Below, piece after piece: positions 1-7,920 of a stretch of DNA of 64,000 nucleotides. The position numbers were made by a program, and so were the translations under genes. The notes beneath the pieces were generated by a model. The model ran no database searches. It was not told the origin of the DNA and saw nothing but the letters and a program-made list of their open reading frames with translations. Source of the stretch: Promicromonospora sp. Populi (GTDB taxonomy: Bacteria; Actinomycetota; Actinomycetes; Actinomycetales; Cellulomonadaceae); the NCBI RefSeq assembly GCF_041081105.1, contig NZ_CP163528.1, positions 1,116,001-1,180,000 on the forward strand, written 5' to 3'. How positions within the stretch are numbered: position 1 is the first letter of the stretch; each line of letters begins with the position of its first letter.

Positions 1-167
1 GCCCCGCCCCGGTCCGCGCCTACCTGCCGCACCTGCTGGACCTGGTGTGGAAGCGCGAGATCGACCCGGGCAAGGTCTTCGACCTCACCCTGCCGCTGGC
101 GGAGGTGGCCGAGGCCTACCGGGCCATGGACGAGCGACGCGCGATCAAGGTGCTGTTGCAGAACTGA
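1..167 (+). CDS. Zinc-type alcohol dehydrogenase, C-terminal end (partial)
   Basis: Only the last 54 codons are inside the window, read from base 3 to the TGA at 165-167; the gene begins upstream of base 1. The visible tail (AEAYRAMDERRAIKVLL) has the look of the closing helix and strand of medium-chain, zinc-dependent alcohol or formaldehyde dehydrogenases, where a D-x-x-x-A-I-K-V-x-L pattern ends the protein. No zinc ligand or Rossmann motif is visible, so the substrate cannot be judged. Its last 23 bp overlap, tail to tail, the end of the GntR-type regulator on the other strand. Confidence 0.75.
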   Translation, partial: PAPVRAYLPHLLDLVWKREIDPGKVFDLTLPLAEVAEAYRAMDERRAIKVLLQN

Positions 168-882
168 GCCCAGCTGGAGCACTGAGCGCTGCTGCAGAAC
201 CGAGCGCTGCTCGCACCTCGTGCACTATGCGCGCCATCGCCTCCTCGGCGGCCGCGCCGTCGCCCGCCGCTACCGCCAGGGCTACCGCCTCGTGGGCGTC
301 GAGGGCGGCAGGCTCGGGGAACACAGGCATGAGTCCGAGGTGAGTACGCCCCGACAGCACGACGGCGATCACGCCGCTCAGCGCGCCGAACAGCTCGTTG
401 CCGCTGGACCGCAGGAGCAGCTCGTGCATGCGGATGTCCAGGGCGAGGAAGGCGTCGTGGTTCCCCTCGCCGGCCTCGCCCAGGGCACGCATGCGGCGCG
501 CGATGGTGACCAGCTCGTCCCGATCGGCCGCCGACGCGGCACTCGCCGCGCCGGCGGCGGCCAGGGGTTCGACGGCGAGGCGCAGCTCGGTCAGCGAGCG
601 CATCTGGGCCAGGCGGCCCGGCCCGTCGAGGCGCCATGCGATCACCCGGGGGTCGAGCACGTTCCACGCCGTCTGCGGGAGCACCACGATGCCGACCCGA
701 GGGCCGGAGCGGACCAGACCGAGTCCTTCGAGCAAGCGCATCGCCTCACGCGCGACGGTGCGGGACACGCCGAACTCCACACCGATCCCATCGAGCGTCA
801 GGATCGCGCCCGCCGCCACCTCACCACCGGTGATGCGCCGGCCGAGGGCGTCGAGCACGGGGCTGTGCAGCACTTGGGGCAT
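145..882 (-). CDS. gntR: GntR/FadR-family (FCD) repressor of the gluconate genes
   Basis: A 245-residue DNA-binding regulator. Residues about 10-70 form the winged helix, with the recognition segment VSRTVAREAMRLLEGLGLV near 39-57. Residues about 80-230 are the all-helical FCD effector domain, with the D-x-x-x-H metal-ligand pattern in LDIRMHELL and a later His in LDAHEA. The length is normal for the FadR subfamily. It is divergent from the gluconokinase/permease pair, and the 113-bp gap holds two sequences matching the FadR consensus TnGTnnnACnA, so autoregulation and gluconate-responsive repression of gntKP are the natural inference. The C-terminus is Ala/Ser-rich and overlaps the upstream dehydrogenase tail. 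The effector is not shown by the sequence. Confidence 0.9.
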   Translation of the reverse strand: MPQVLHSPVLDALGRRITGGEVAAGAILTLDGIGVEFGVSRTVAREAMRLLEGLGLVRSGPRVGIVVLPQTAWNVLDPRVIAWRLDGPGRLAQMRSLTELRLAVEPLAAAGAASAASAADRDELVTIARRMRALGEAGEGNHDAFLALDIRMHELLLRSSGNELFGALSGVIAVVLSGRTHLGLMPVFPEPAALDAHEAVALAVAAGDGAAAEEAMARIVHEVRAALGSAAALSAPAGLSSATAP

Positions 883-931
883 GTTCGTAGCGTAGGTCGC
901 GCCGTCGTCGCTTGATTGGCTACAGGCTGAT

Positions 932-942
932 TAGTCACACCA
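932..942. promoter_or_regulatory. FadR/GntR-type operator 1
   Basis: TAGTCACACCA fits the FadR-subfamily consensus TnGTnnnACnA exactly. It lies 50 bp upstream of gntR. Its reverse complement is nearly the same as the second site at 967-977, so the two form an inverted pair centred in the divergent promoter region. The adjoining bases give a second small palindrome, CACCATTGGTG, at 938-948. Confidence 0.6.
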
Positions 943-966
943 TTGGTGACCCGAATCACACGGCAA

Positions 967-977
967 TGGTGTGACCA
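967..977. promoter_or_regulatory. FadR/GntR-type operator 2
   Basis: TGGTGTGACCA is a perfect TGGTnnnACCA site, flanked by AA and AT as in PdhR-type boxes. It ends 18 bp before the preferred gluconokinase start at 996, where a bound repressor would block RNA polymerase. GACCAATGGTC at 973-983 is an overlapping palindrome. Confidence 0.6.
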
Positions 978-995
978 ATGGTCCAGGATGGGCAC

Positions 996-1649
996 ATGGA
1001 CATAGACGTCACCGAGACAAGCAGCAGAGGGCCGAGCGTGTCCGGGGCCAGCCCCGGCCCCAGGGCGATAGTGGTGATGGGCGTGGCCGGGTCGGGCAAG
1101 ACGACCGTCGCGGCACTCCTGGCCGGACGGCTCGGCGCATCGTTCGCGGAGGGCGACGACTTCCACTCCCCCGCGAACGTCGCCAAGATGGCGGCGGGCC
1201 ACCCCCTCGACGACGAGGACCGCTGGCCGTGGCTGCGCGGGATCCGGGACTGGTTCGCCAAGGAGCTGCGCGAGGGGCGCAGCGCGGTGGTGCCGTGCAG
1301 CGCCCTGCGGCGCAGCTACCGCGACCTGCTGGAGACAGCGGGCAGCGAGACGACCGGCAGCAACATTTCCGGCAGCGGCACGACCCGCAGCGGCACGGCC
1401 GGCGGCAAGAATGCTGGCGCAGTGCGGTTCGTGCACCTCACCGGCTCGTACGACCTGCTCCGCGAGCGCATCCAGGGCCGGGCGGGTCACTTCATGAAGC
1501 CCGAGATGCTCGACGGCCAGCTCGCCGCGCTGGAGCCGCTCGGCGATGACGAGCCCGGGTTCACCGTCGACATCACGCAACGACCGGAACAGATAGTCGA
1601 GGAGATCCTGCGCCGGCTCGCCGACCAGGCCGAGAGCGAGGACCACTGA
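996..1649 (+). CDS. gntK: Gluconokinase
   Basis: Phosphorylates gluconate to 6-phosphogluconate in the cytosol, feeding the pentose phosphate pathway. The P-loop GVAGSGKTT is at residues 29-37, followed by the family's FAEGDDFHSPANVAKM substrate region, DRWPWL and a C-terminal G-x-FMKPEMLDGQLAALE segment. The ATG at 996 has AGGA 7 nt upstream; an in-frame ATG at 978 lacks a ribosome site and sits in the operator. At 217 residues it is longer than the usual 160-180, because of a Gly/Ser/Thr-rich insertion at about 116-141 just before the FVHLTG strand. The stop overlaps the permease start by one base (TGATG), so the two are translated together. Confidence 0.93.
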   Translation: MDIDVTETSSRGPSVSGASPGPRAIVVMGVAGSGKTTVAALLAGRLGASFAEGDDFHSPANVAKMAAGHPLDDEDRWPWLRGIRDWFAKELREGRSAVVPCSALRRSYRDLLETAGSETTGSNISGSGTTRSGTAGGKNAGAVRFVHLTGSYDLLRERIQGRAGHFMKPEMLDGQLAALEPLGDDEPGFTVDITQRPEQIVEEILRRLADQAESEDH

Positions 1650-3148
1650 TGTTCCAGACAGCCCTTTCCCAGGCCGCTCTGTCCCAGGCAGCACTTTCCC
1701 AGGCGACTCTCGCCCAGGCGGCCGCCGCCCCGACCGCGTCGACGCCGCAGCTTGTGCTTGCGGCCGTCGCCGGTATCGCCGTCATCATCGTGCTGATCGT
1801 CTGGCTCAAGATGCACCCGTTCCTGGCCCTCGTGCTCGGGTCCGGCGTGCTCGCGGCCGTGGCCGGCATCGGCCTCACCGACACCTTCACGAGCTTCTCC
1901 ACGGGTCTGGGCAGCACGGTTGCCGGCGTCGGCGTGCTGATCGCGCTCGGTTCGATCATCGGCAAGCTGCTCATCGACTCGGGCGGCGCGGACCGCATCG
2001 TCGACACCATCCTGGACCGGACCCCGGCCCGCCGGCTGCCCTGGGCCATGGCGCTCATCGCGTTCGTGATCGGCATCCCGCTGTTCTTCGAGGTCGGCGT
2101 GGTGCTGCTCATCCCCGTGGTGATGATCGTCGCGCGGCGCATGCGGGCCAACCCCATCCTGGTAGGCATCCCGGCACTCGCCGGACTCTCCGCCCTGCAC
2201 GGGCTCGTGCCGCCGCACCCGGGCCCGCTGCTCGCCATCGACGCGCTGGGCGCGAACCTCGGCCTGACGCTCGGGCTCGGGCTGCTGGTCGCGATCCCGA
2301 CCGTGATCATCTCCGGCCCGCTGCTGGCCATCCCGCTCACCCGCTGGGTCAAGCTTCCGCCGCCCGTCAGCGTCCTTGGTATGTCCGACGACGCCGGCAC
2401 CAGCGGCGGCGGAACGTCGGGCGGCGGGGACGCCGGCGCGGGCACGGCCACCACCACCACCAGCACCAGCACCGCGCGGCGCACGCCCTCGTTCGGCGTC
2501 TCGGTCCTGGTTGTGCTGCTGCCGGTGATCCTCATGCTGGCCCGGTCCGTGATCGAGATGACCGGGACCACCGGGACCGGCTACGGGACCGTGCTGGAAT
2601 TCCTCGGCGAGCCGCTCGTCGCGCTGCTCATCACGTCGCTGGTCGCCCTGGTCGCCTTCGGCACCGGTGTCGGCCGCACTCTCCAGCAGGTCAGCGACCT
2701 GGTCGGCTCGTCGTTCGCGCCGATCGCCGGCATCCTGCTCATCGTCGGCGCCGGCGGTGGCTTCAAGCAGACGCTCGTGGACTCCGGTGTCGGCGACGTC
2801 ATCGCGTCCGGTATCGCCGACGCCGGGATCACCCCGCTGCTGGCCGGGTGGATGGTGGCCGCGCTCATCCGGATCGCCACCGGTTCGGCCACGGTCGCGA
2901 CGATCACCGCGGCGGGCATCATGGCGCCCCTGGCCACGGGCCTCGAACCCACGCAGGCGGCGCTGCTCGTCCTCGCCATCGGTGCGGGCTCGGTATTCCT
3001 GTCCCATGTGAACGACGCCGGGTTCTGGCTCGTCAAGGAGTACTTCGGCATGACCGTCGGACAGACGTTCAAGACCTGGTCGCTGATGGAGTCGGTGCTC
3101 TCGGTGGTGGCCCTGGTCGTGGTGCTGGTGCTCGGCGCCTTCATCTAG
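1649..3148 (+). CDS. gntP: Gluconate:H+ symporter, GntP family
   Basis: An integral membrane permease of about 12 hydrophobic segments, 499 residues. Family marks include the early GSGVLAAVAGIGLTDTF region, IPLFFEVGVVLLIPVV, GLVPPHPGPL and the late TGSATVATITAAGI and FLSHVNDAGFWLVKEYFG blocks, all typical of GntP/GntT transporters. The first 25 residues are a short repeat (ALSQA units), and a 30-residue Gly/Thr-rich loop (around 250-275) separates the two halves of the protein; both are unlike the core. Coupling to gntK and the shared operators make gluconate the likely substrate; a related sugar acid is possible. Confidence 0.92.
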   Translation: MFQTALSQAALSQAALSQATLAQAAAAPTASTPQLVLAAVAGIAVIIVLIVWLKMHPFLALVLGSGVLAAVAGIGLTDTFTSFSTGLGSTVAGVGVLIALGSIIGKLLIDSGGADRIVDTILDRTPARRLPWAMALIAFVIGIPLFFEVGVVLLIPVVMIVARRMRANPILVGIPALAGLSALHGLVPPHPGPLLAIDALGANLGLTLGLGLLVAIPTVIISGPLLAIPLTRWVKLPPPVSVLGMSDDAGTSGGGTSGGGDAGAGTATTTTSTSTARRTPSFGVSVLVVLLPVILMLARSVIEMTGTTGTGYGTVLEFLGEPLVALLITSLVALVAFGTGVGRTLQQVSDLVGSSFAPIAGILLIVGAGGGFKQTLVDSGVGDVIASGIADAGITPLLAGWMVAALIRIATGSATVATITAAGIMAPLATGLEPTQAALLVLAIGAGSVFLSHVNDAGFWLVKEYFGMTVGQTFKTWSLMESVLSVVALVVVLVLGAFI

Positions 3149-3160
3149 CGACGGCGGCGC

Positions 3161-4303
3161 TCAGCGGTCTGCGTGATCGTCGACGAGGCGTAGCAGGAGG
3201 CGGGCGAGCTGGAACCGCGCGCGACCCGGCAGGGATCGCGGGTCGTAGCCCAGCTCGCTCGTCAGCGCCTCGTGTCGGGCCTGGAGCGTCGAGTGGTGCA
3301 TACCGAGCGCGGTCGCGGCGGCGCGGACGCTCTCCGCCGCGGCGAGCTCGTCGAGCACCACGCGGGTGCGCGCGTCCAGCCGCGCGAGCGCAACGACGTC
3401 CGGCTGCTGCGCGGCTACGGGTTCGAGCGCGCTGACGGCGGCGAGGACGATCCCGAGGTCGGCGGCGTCCATGACGGAGGCACTTCTGGAGTCACTCCCG
3501 GGTCCACTCCGCGGCAGCAGCCGGAGCACGAGGACCGCGGTGCGGAACGACTCGGGGAGCTGGACGGCGGGGCGCAGCGGCCCGATGCCCGCGGGACCGG
3601 GCAGCTTTGTGTCCCTGCCGAGCAGCACAGCGCGAACCAGGCCGTACGGGGTCGCCACCACCGTCGAAGGAACACCAGCGACGTCGTGCGACACCGGGAG
3701 CGCGGCGATGCGGACCTCCCGCGCGGGATCGAGCCGGAGGCGTGACAGCGCGGTGCGCCGTTCCTCGGCGTCCCGAGCGCCGTCGATGGCCGCTTCGAGG
3801 GCGTTCTCGGGCCGTCCGGGGCGGCGCGCCCCGACGAGGTCGACGGCGAGCGCCAGCCGCTCGATCACCATCTCGTCGTTCGCGTGCGGGCGGCCCTCCC
3901 GCTCGAGCCAGACGCTTCCGTCGGCGATCGGACGGGTCGGCCAGTGCCGGTTCGTGACGACACTTCCCTGCGGGACCTCCCCGACGTCACCAGCACGCAC
4001 GTCCCCGACGGGTACGTCCCCGGCTGGCACGTCCCCAGCTGGGGCAGGCTCGGCTGGGGCAGGCTCGGCTGGGGCAGGCTCGGCTGGGGCAGGCTCGGTT
4101 AGCCGGTCGCCGTCCGGCCCCACCCGGTGCGTCCGCCGGCCGTCGTATGCCCCGGCGACCGTTCCGCTGAGCACCGCCGCGCCCCGCAGCAACGCCTGGA
4201 GCCCCACACCGCCCGCGACGAGCACGTCGAAGTAGGACACGACCTTCAGGGTCTCGCTGGCTTCGGGGTCCAGTGCGGTCAGGCGGCCCACGAGTTCTTG
4301 CAT
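3161..4303 (-). CDS. PucR-family transcriptional regulator
   Basis: A 380-residue regulator with the PucR C-terminal helix-turn-helix (AAATALGMHHSTLQARHEAL, then ELGYDP) in the last 50 residues. The N-terminal two thirds hold an effector-like domain with LVAGGVGLQALLRGAAVLSG at the start. The ATG at 4303 has GGAG 8 nt upstream and is preferred to an ATG at 4315. Residues about 70-110 are an extraordinary run of EPAPA pentads followed by GDVxA repeats, coded by 15-bp tandem units. It stands 12 bp from the end of gntP, convergent, and 125 bp from the esterase. The target genes are not evident. Confidence 0.82.
   Translation of the reverse strand: MQELVGRLTALDPEASETLKVVSYFDVLVAGGVGLQALLRGAAVLSGTVAGAYDGRRTHRVGPDGDRLTEPAPAEPAPAEPAPAEPAPAGDVPAGDVPVGDVRAGDVGEVPQGSVVTNRHWPTRPIADGSVWLEREGRPHANDEMVIERLALAVDLVGARRPGRPENALEAAIDGARDAEERRTALSRLRLDPAREVRIAALPVSHDVAGVPSTVVATPYGLVRAVLLGRDTKLPGPAGIGPLRPAVQLPESFRTAVLVLRLLPRSGPGSDSRSASVMDAADLGIVLAAVSALEPVAAQQPDVVALARLDARTRVVLDELAAAESVRAAATALGMHHSTLQARHEALTSELGYDPRSLPGRARFQLARLLLRLVDDHADR
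4039..4098. repeat. 15-bp tandem repeat inside the PucR-type gene
   Basis: Four perfect head-to-tail copies of CTGGGGCAGGCTCGG, read on the minus strand as EPAPA repeats. A second, less regular 15-bp series (GTCCCCGGCTGGCAC-like, about 3993-4038) lies next to it and codes GDVPA-type repeats. Confidence 0.95.
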
Positions 4304-4428
4304 TGTTCGCTCCATCGCGCGTGTAGGCCCACCCTAACGGCGGTCCGCCACCCGCGGGGACCCTGCGCCTGCCCGTGGGCCGGCCGCTGACCAGGGGGGT
4401 CCTGCGCCTGGCCCACGGGTCCTACACC

Positions 4429-5400
4429 TCAGGCGCCGAGCGCGCGCGCCACCCAGGAGTCACGCGCCGTACGCGCAGCCTTGGCCAGGGCGGTGTGCGC
4501 CGCCATCATCTCGAAGCCGTGGAACCCGCCTGCCCAGACGTGCAGCTCCGCCTGCACACCCGCTGCCCACAGGGCAGTGGCGTAGGCGACGTCCTCGTCC
4601 CGGAAAACCTCGACGCTCCCGCAGTCGATGAAGGCCGGGGGCAGGCCGACCAGGTCGGTGGCTCGCGCCGGGGCAGCGTAGACCGAGACGTCAGCGGTGC
4701 CCCGCCGGTCCCCGAGGAGCGCGGACCACCCGGTGACGTTCGAGCCGCGGTCCCAGACGCCCACCCCGTCGACCTGAACCGTCGAGACGGTCTGGTCGCG
4801 GTCGTCGAGCATCGGGCAGATCAGGACCTGCCCCGCAAGGGCCGGACCACCCTCGTCGCGAGCGAGCAGCGCCGTTCCGGCGGCAAGGCCGCCTCCAGCG
4901 CTTGCGCCGGCGATGAGGATCCGATCGGGGTCGATGCCCAGCTCCTCGGCGTGCTCCGCCGTCCAGACGAGACCCGCGTAGCAGTCGCGCACGGGGTACG
5001 GGTCCGGGAACTCGGGCGCAAGGCGGTACTCCACGGTGACGACCACCGCGTCGAAGTCCTTGATCCAGCCGAGGAGGAGGTCCACGCCGACGAACCGGTC
5101 ACCCATGATCATCCCGCCGCCATGGGTGTGGAACACGCCGGGCCCGACGCCGGTGCGACCCTGGCGGCTCAGCACGCTCACCTGGATCTCGTCGCCTTCG
5201 TGCCCAGGGATGGTCCTGTCCCGGCGCTCGACACCCGCCTCGGCGAACAGGTCGTCCAACCTCGCGTCCTGTCCGATCATGCTCTGCCGCATCAGCGGAA
5301 TCATCTCGGGTGTGAGCGTCGGCGGCAGGTCGGCGGCCATCAGCGCGAGAGATGCTTCGAGCTCGGGATCGAACGGCGGCCTGTTCACGGTCTCGGCCAT
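4429..5400 (-). CDS. Alpha/beta-hydrolase, hormone-sensitive-lipase type esterase
   Basis: A cytosolic carboxylesterase of the HSL (family IV) group, 323 residues. The oxyanion-hole motif HTHGGG is at 91-96, the nucleophile S167 is in GASAGG, and the expected late His is in WAGGFHGFEM. PxYRLAPEFPDPYP, found in nearly all of the family, is present at about 125-136. The ATG at 5400 is preceded by AAAGGAG at the right spacing; a longer frame to 5562 lacks these features and reads through a 12-bp repeat (TGGCGGTTGATC-like). It lies 195 bp beyond the end of the GH31 gene on the same strand and may be read with it or alone. The natural substrate is not known. Confidence 0.9.
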   Translation of the reverse strand: MAETVNRPPFDPELEASLALMAADLPPTLTPEMIPLMRQSMIGQDARLDDLFAEAGVERRDRTIPGHEGDEIQVSVLSRQGRTGVGPGVFHTHGGGMIMGDRFVGVDLLLGWIKDFDAVVVTVEYRLAPEFPDPYPVRDCYAGLVWTAEHAEELGIDPDRILIAGASAGGGLAAGTALLARDEGGPALAGQVLICPMLDDRDQTVSTVQVDGVGVWDRGSNVTGWSALLGDRRGTADVSVYAAPARATDLVGLPPAFIDCGSVEVFRDEDVAYATALWAAGVQAELHVWAGGFHGFEMMAAHTALAKAARTARDSWVARALGA

Positions 5401-5595
5401 GAGAACTCCTTTGTTCTGGCGGTTGATCCGGCGGTTGATCTGGCGGTCGTGCTGCGGTACAGCGTCAGTCTCGGCCTCCCGACCACCGAATACACCCGCC
5501 GAACGCGCCCCTCTCAGCCCCGATCCTCCGCCATCCGGCGGGGCCGCGCCGTGGTGGCACAAGGCGCACCGACCACGGCAGCGGAGTGGTGTGGA

Positions 5596-7791
5596 TCAGT
5601 CAGGCGACCCCGCCGTGCGGCCCACCACGTGCGGCAGGGCGCCGTCGCGCAGGAACACGGGCACCACGTCGAGCGGGGCGGCCGCGCGCACGGTGGTACC
5701 GCCGTCGTACACCTCGCCCGTGGCGGCGTCGGTCCAGCGTGCGCCCGCGGGCAGGTAGACGTCGCGCTCGCGCGCGCCGGCCGTCAGGACGGGCGCGACG
5801 AGGATGTCGGGGCCGAGGAGGAACTGGTCGTCGACGTCCCAGGCCCGCGCGTCGTCGGGGAAGTCGTGGAACAGGCCGCGCATCACCGGCTGACCGTCGG
5901 TGTGCGCCGCGCGCATGACCTCGCGCACGTAGTCCCGGAGGGTCTCGCGCAGGTGGACGTAGCGCTCCAGGACGCTGTACACCTCGTCGCCGAAGCTCCA
6001 CAGCTCGTTGGGGCCACCCGAGGCGAGGCGCGGCGAGCCGTCCGCCGCGACGACGTCCTCGTGCGGCTGCCGGTCGCCGTGCAGCCGCATGACCGGGCTG
6101 AACGTGCCGAGCTGGAACCACCGCACGAGCAGCTCGTGGAATGCCGGGTCGGTGACGTCGCCCCGGTGGAAACCGCCGATGTCGGTGGTGAACCACGGGA
6201 TGCCCGCGACGCCCATGTGGATGCCCGCGGTGACCTGCCGCGCCAGGTCCTCGAACGTCGAGGAGATGTCGCCCGACCAGACCAGCGCCCCGTAGCGCTG
6301 GCTTCCGGCCCAGGCGCAGCGGACCAGGTTGACCACGTCGTTCTCGGTGGCGTTCTCGGTGGCGTTCTCGGCTTCGTCCTCAGCGGGACCCGCGGCTGCG
6401 AGCTCGGCGTCGGCCCGCTGCCCCTCGTAGAAGGCGCGCGCGAACGCCTGCGGGTACACGTTGCCCACGCGCAGCGCCGGGCCGAGGTGGTACCGGAACG
6501 CGTCGTAGTCGTAGACGCCGTACTCCGGCTCGGCCTCGTCCAGCCAGAACGTGCGGATCCCGTGCGCGCCGTAGTTGCGCCGGCAGGTCTCCCACAGCCA
6601 GCGCCGCGCCTCGGGGTTGGTGACGTCCAGGAACGCGCTCGGGCCCTGGAACGCCATCTGGACGTCGATCCCGCGGTCGGCGCGCACCAGCAGGTTGTTC
6701 CGCCGCAGGTACGAGTCGTTCTCGGACTGATAAGAGACCTGCGGCCAGACAGAGACCATGAGCTCGACACCGAGCTCGCGCAGCTCGGCGACCATCGCCG
6801 CCGGGTCCGGCCAGAACTCGTCCTCGAACCGGTAGTCGCCCATCTTCGGCCAGTGGAAGAAGTCCGCGACGATGACATCCAGGGGCAGCCCCCGACGGCG
6901 GTGCTCACGCGCGACCTCGAGGAGCTGCTCCTGGTTCCAGTAGCGCAGCTTGCACTGCCAGAACCCGAGGCCGCGCTCCGGCATCATCGGGGCGTGCCCG
7001 GTCGCGTCGGCATAGGCGCGCGAGATCTGCGCGGGCGTGCTGCCCGCCGTGACCCAGTAGTCGAGCTGCCACGTGGACTCCGCGTGCCACTCGGTGCGGT
7101 TGCGCGCGAACGTCGCGCGGCCGATCGCCGGGTCGTGCCACAGGAACCCGTACCCGCCGCTCGACATCACGAACGGCACGCTCGCCTGGGAGTTGCGGTG
7201 CGCCAGCTCGAACGTCGAGCCCTTGAGGTCGAGCACGTGCTGCTGGTACTGCCCCATCCCGTACAGCTTCTCGTCCGGGTCCGACTCGAACGACGCCGTG
7301 AGAGTGTGTCCGTCGTCGCCGGGCCGCGGCCGGAAGTTCCGGGCGCGGAGCTGCAGGGAGCCGCCGCGGCCGAGCTCGCGCAGCAGCAGCCGGCCGTCGG
7401 CGTCGTAGAAGGCCAGCTCGCAGTGCGAGACCTCGTGGCCGACGACCTCGTGGAAGCCCGCACTGGTGGTGAGCTCCACCCGGATCCCGCCGTTGACGAG
7501 CGTGGCGCCGTCGGCGCGGACCTCGGCTTGCGCGCCGTCGTAGGTGCCGTCGTCCGGCGCGGAGGCGGGCGGCAGCAGCGCCCAGTCGGTGTCCTCGACG
7601 TCGCCCATCAACGACGCGCGCACGCGCACGCTGTCGCGGCCCCAGGGTTCGACGACGAGCGTCTCGCCACCGCCGCGCCAGATCAGGCGGGCGCCGTCGG
7701 CACGGACGGGAAGGTCGGTCGCAGGCGCGGACAGAGGCGCGGACAGGTCGGACGCGGAAGCGATGGCAGGCGTCGAGGATTGCAGGGTCAC
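5596..7791 (-). CDS. Glycoside hydrolase family 31 (alpha-xylosidase/alpha-glucosidase)
   Basis: A 731-residue retaining alpha-glycosidase without a signal peptide, so cytoplasmic. The GH31 N-terminal beta domain precedes the (beta/alpha)8 barrel. The nucleophile Asp is D418 in FWLDEAEPE and the acid/base Asp is D508 in WSGDI. LPLDVIVADFFHWPKMGDY and GFWQCKLRYWNQEQL are further family blocks. The WLDEAEPE form resembles characterised alpha-xylosidases more than maltase types, so release of xylose from isoprimeverose-like sugars is a reasonable guess. GTG at 7791 follows AAGGAG at 5-nt spacing. It is the last gene of the LacI/ABC sugar operon. A small duplicated ENATENATEN stretch lies near 470. 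Confidence 0.92.
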   Translation of the reverse strand: MTLQSSTPAIASASDLSAPLSAPATDLPVRADGARLIWRGGGETLVVEPWGRDSVRVRASLMGDVEDTDWALLPPASAPDDGTYDGAQAEVRADGATLVNGGIRVELTTSAGFHEVVGHEVSHCELAFYDADGRLLLRELGRGGSLQLRARNFRPRPGDDGHTLTASFESDPDEKLYGMGQYQQHVLDLKGSTFELAHRNSQASVPFVMSSGGYGFLWHDPAIGRATFARNRTEWHAESTWQLDYWVTAGSTPAQISRAYADATGHAPMMPERGLGFWQCKLRYWNQEQLLEVAREHRRRGLPLDVIVADFFHWPKMGDYRFEDEFWPDPAAMVAELRELGVELMVSVWPQVSYQSENDSYLRRNNLLVRADRGIDVQMAFQGPSAFLDVTNPEARRWLWETCRRNYGAHGIRTFWLDEAEPEYGVYDYDAFRYHLGPALRVGNVYPQAFARAFYEGQRADAELAAAGPAEDEAENATENATENDVVNLVRCAWAGSQRYGALVWSGDISSTFEDLARQVTAGIHMGVAGIPWFTTDIGGFHRGDVTDPAFHELLVRWFQLGTFSPVMRLHGDRQPHEDVVAADGSPRLASGGPNELWSFGDEVYSVLERYVHLRETLRDYVREVMRAAHTDGQPVMRGLFHDFPDDARAWDVDDQFLLGPDILVAPVLTAGARERDVYLPAGARWTDAATGEVYDGGTTVRAAAPLDVVPVFLRDGALPHVVGRTAGSPD

Positions 7792-7820
7792 AAAGCTCCT
7801 TGTTCAGTCATCTTTTGTCG

Positions 7821-7920
7821 GCGTCAGTCGCTTGTCGGTGTCAGTCCGACGGCGTCAGTCGCTTGTCGGTGTCAGTCCGACGGTGTCAGTCGCTTGTCGG
7901 TGTCAGTCCGACGGCGTCAG
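7821..7920. repeat. 31-bp tandem repeat between permease and GH31 genes
   Basis: Three full copies of a 31-bp unit and the start of a fourth (repeat starts at 7821, 7852, 7883 and 7914). Each unit holds GTCGG-N7-CCGAC, so each copy could fold into a small hairpin in the transcript. The array fills nearly all of the gap between the permease stop (7917) and the GH31 start (7791); the last copy runs over the stop codon. Confidence 0.95.

Noticed and set aside
1487-3007. Long minus-strand frame opposite gntP
   Set aside because: It reads as Arg/Gly/Asp-rich repeats, has no ribosome site, and lies opposite a clear 12-helix permease.
5401-5562. N-terminal extension of the HSL-type esterase
   Set aside because: A strong AAAGGAG site lies just before the ATG at 5400; the extension reads through a non-coding 12-bp repeat.
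7821-7920. Possible CRISPR array with 31-bp repeats
   Set aside because: Copies are directly adjacent without spacers.
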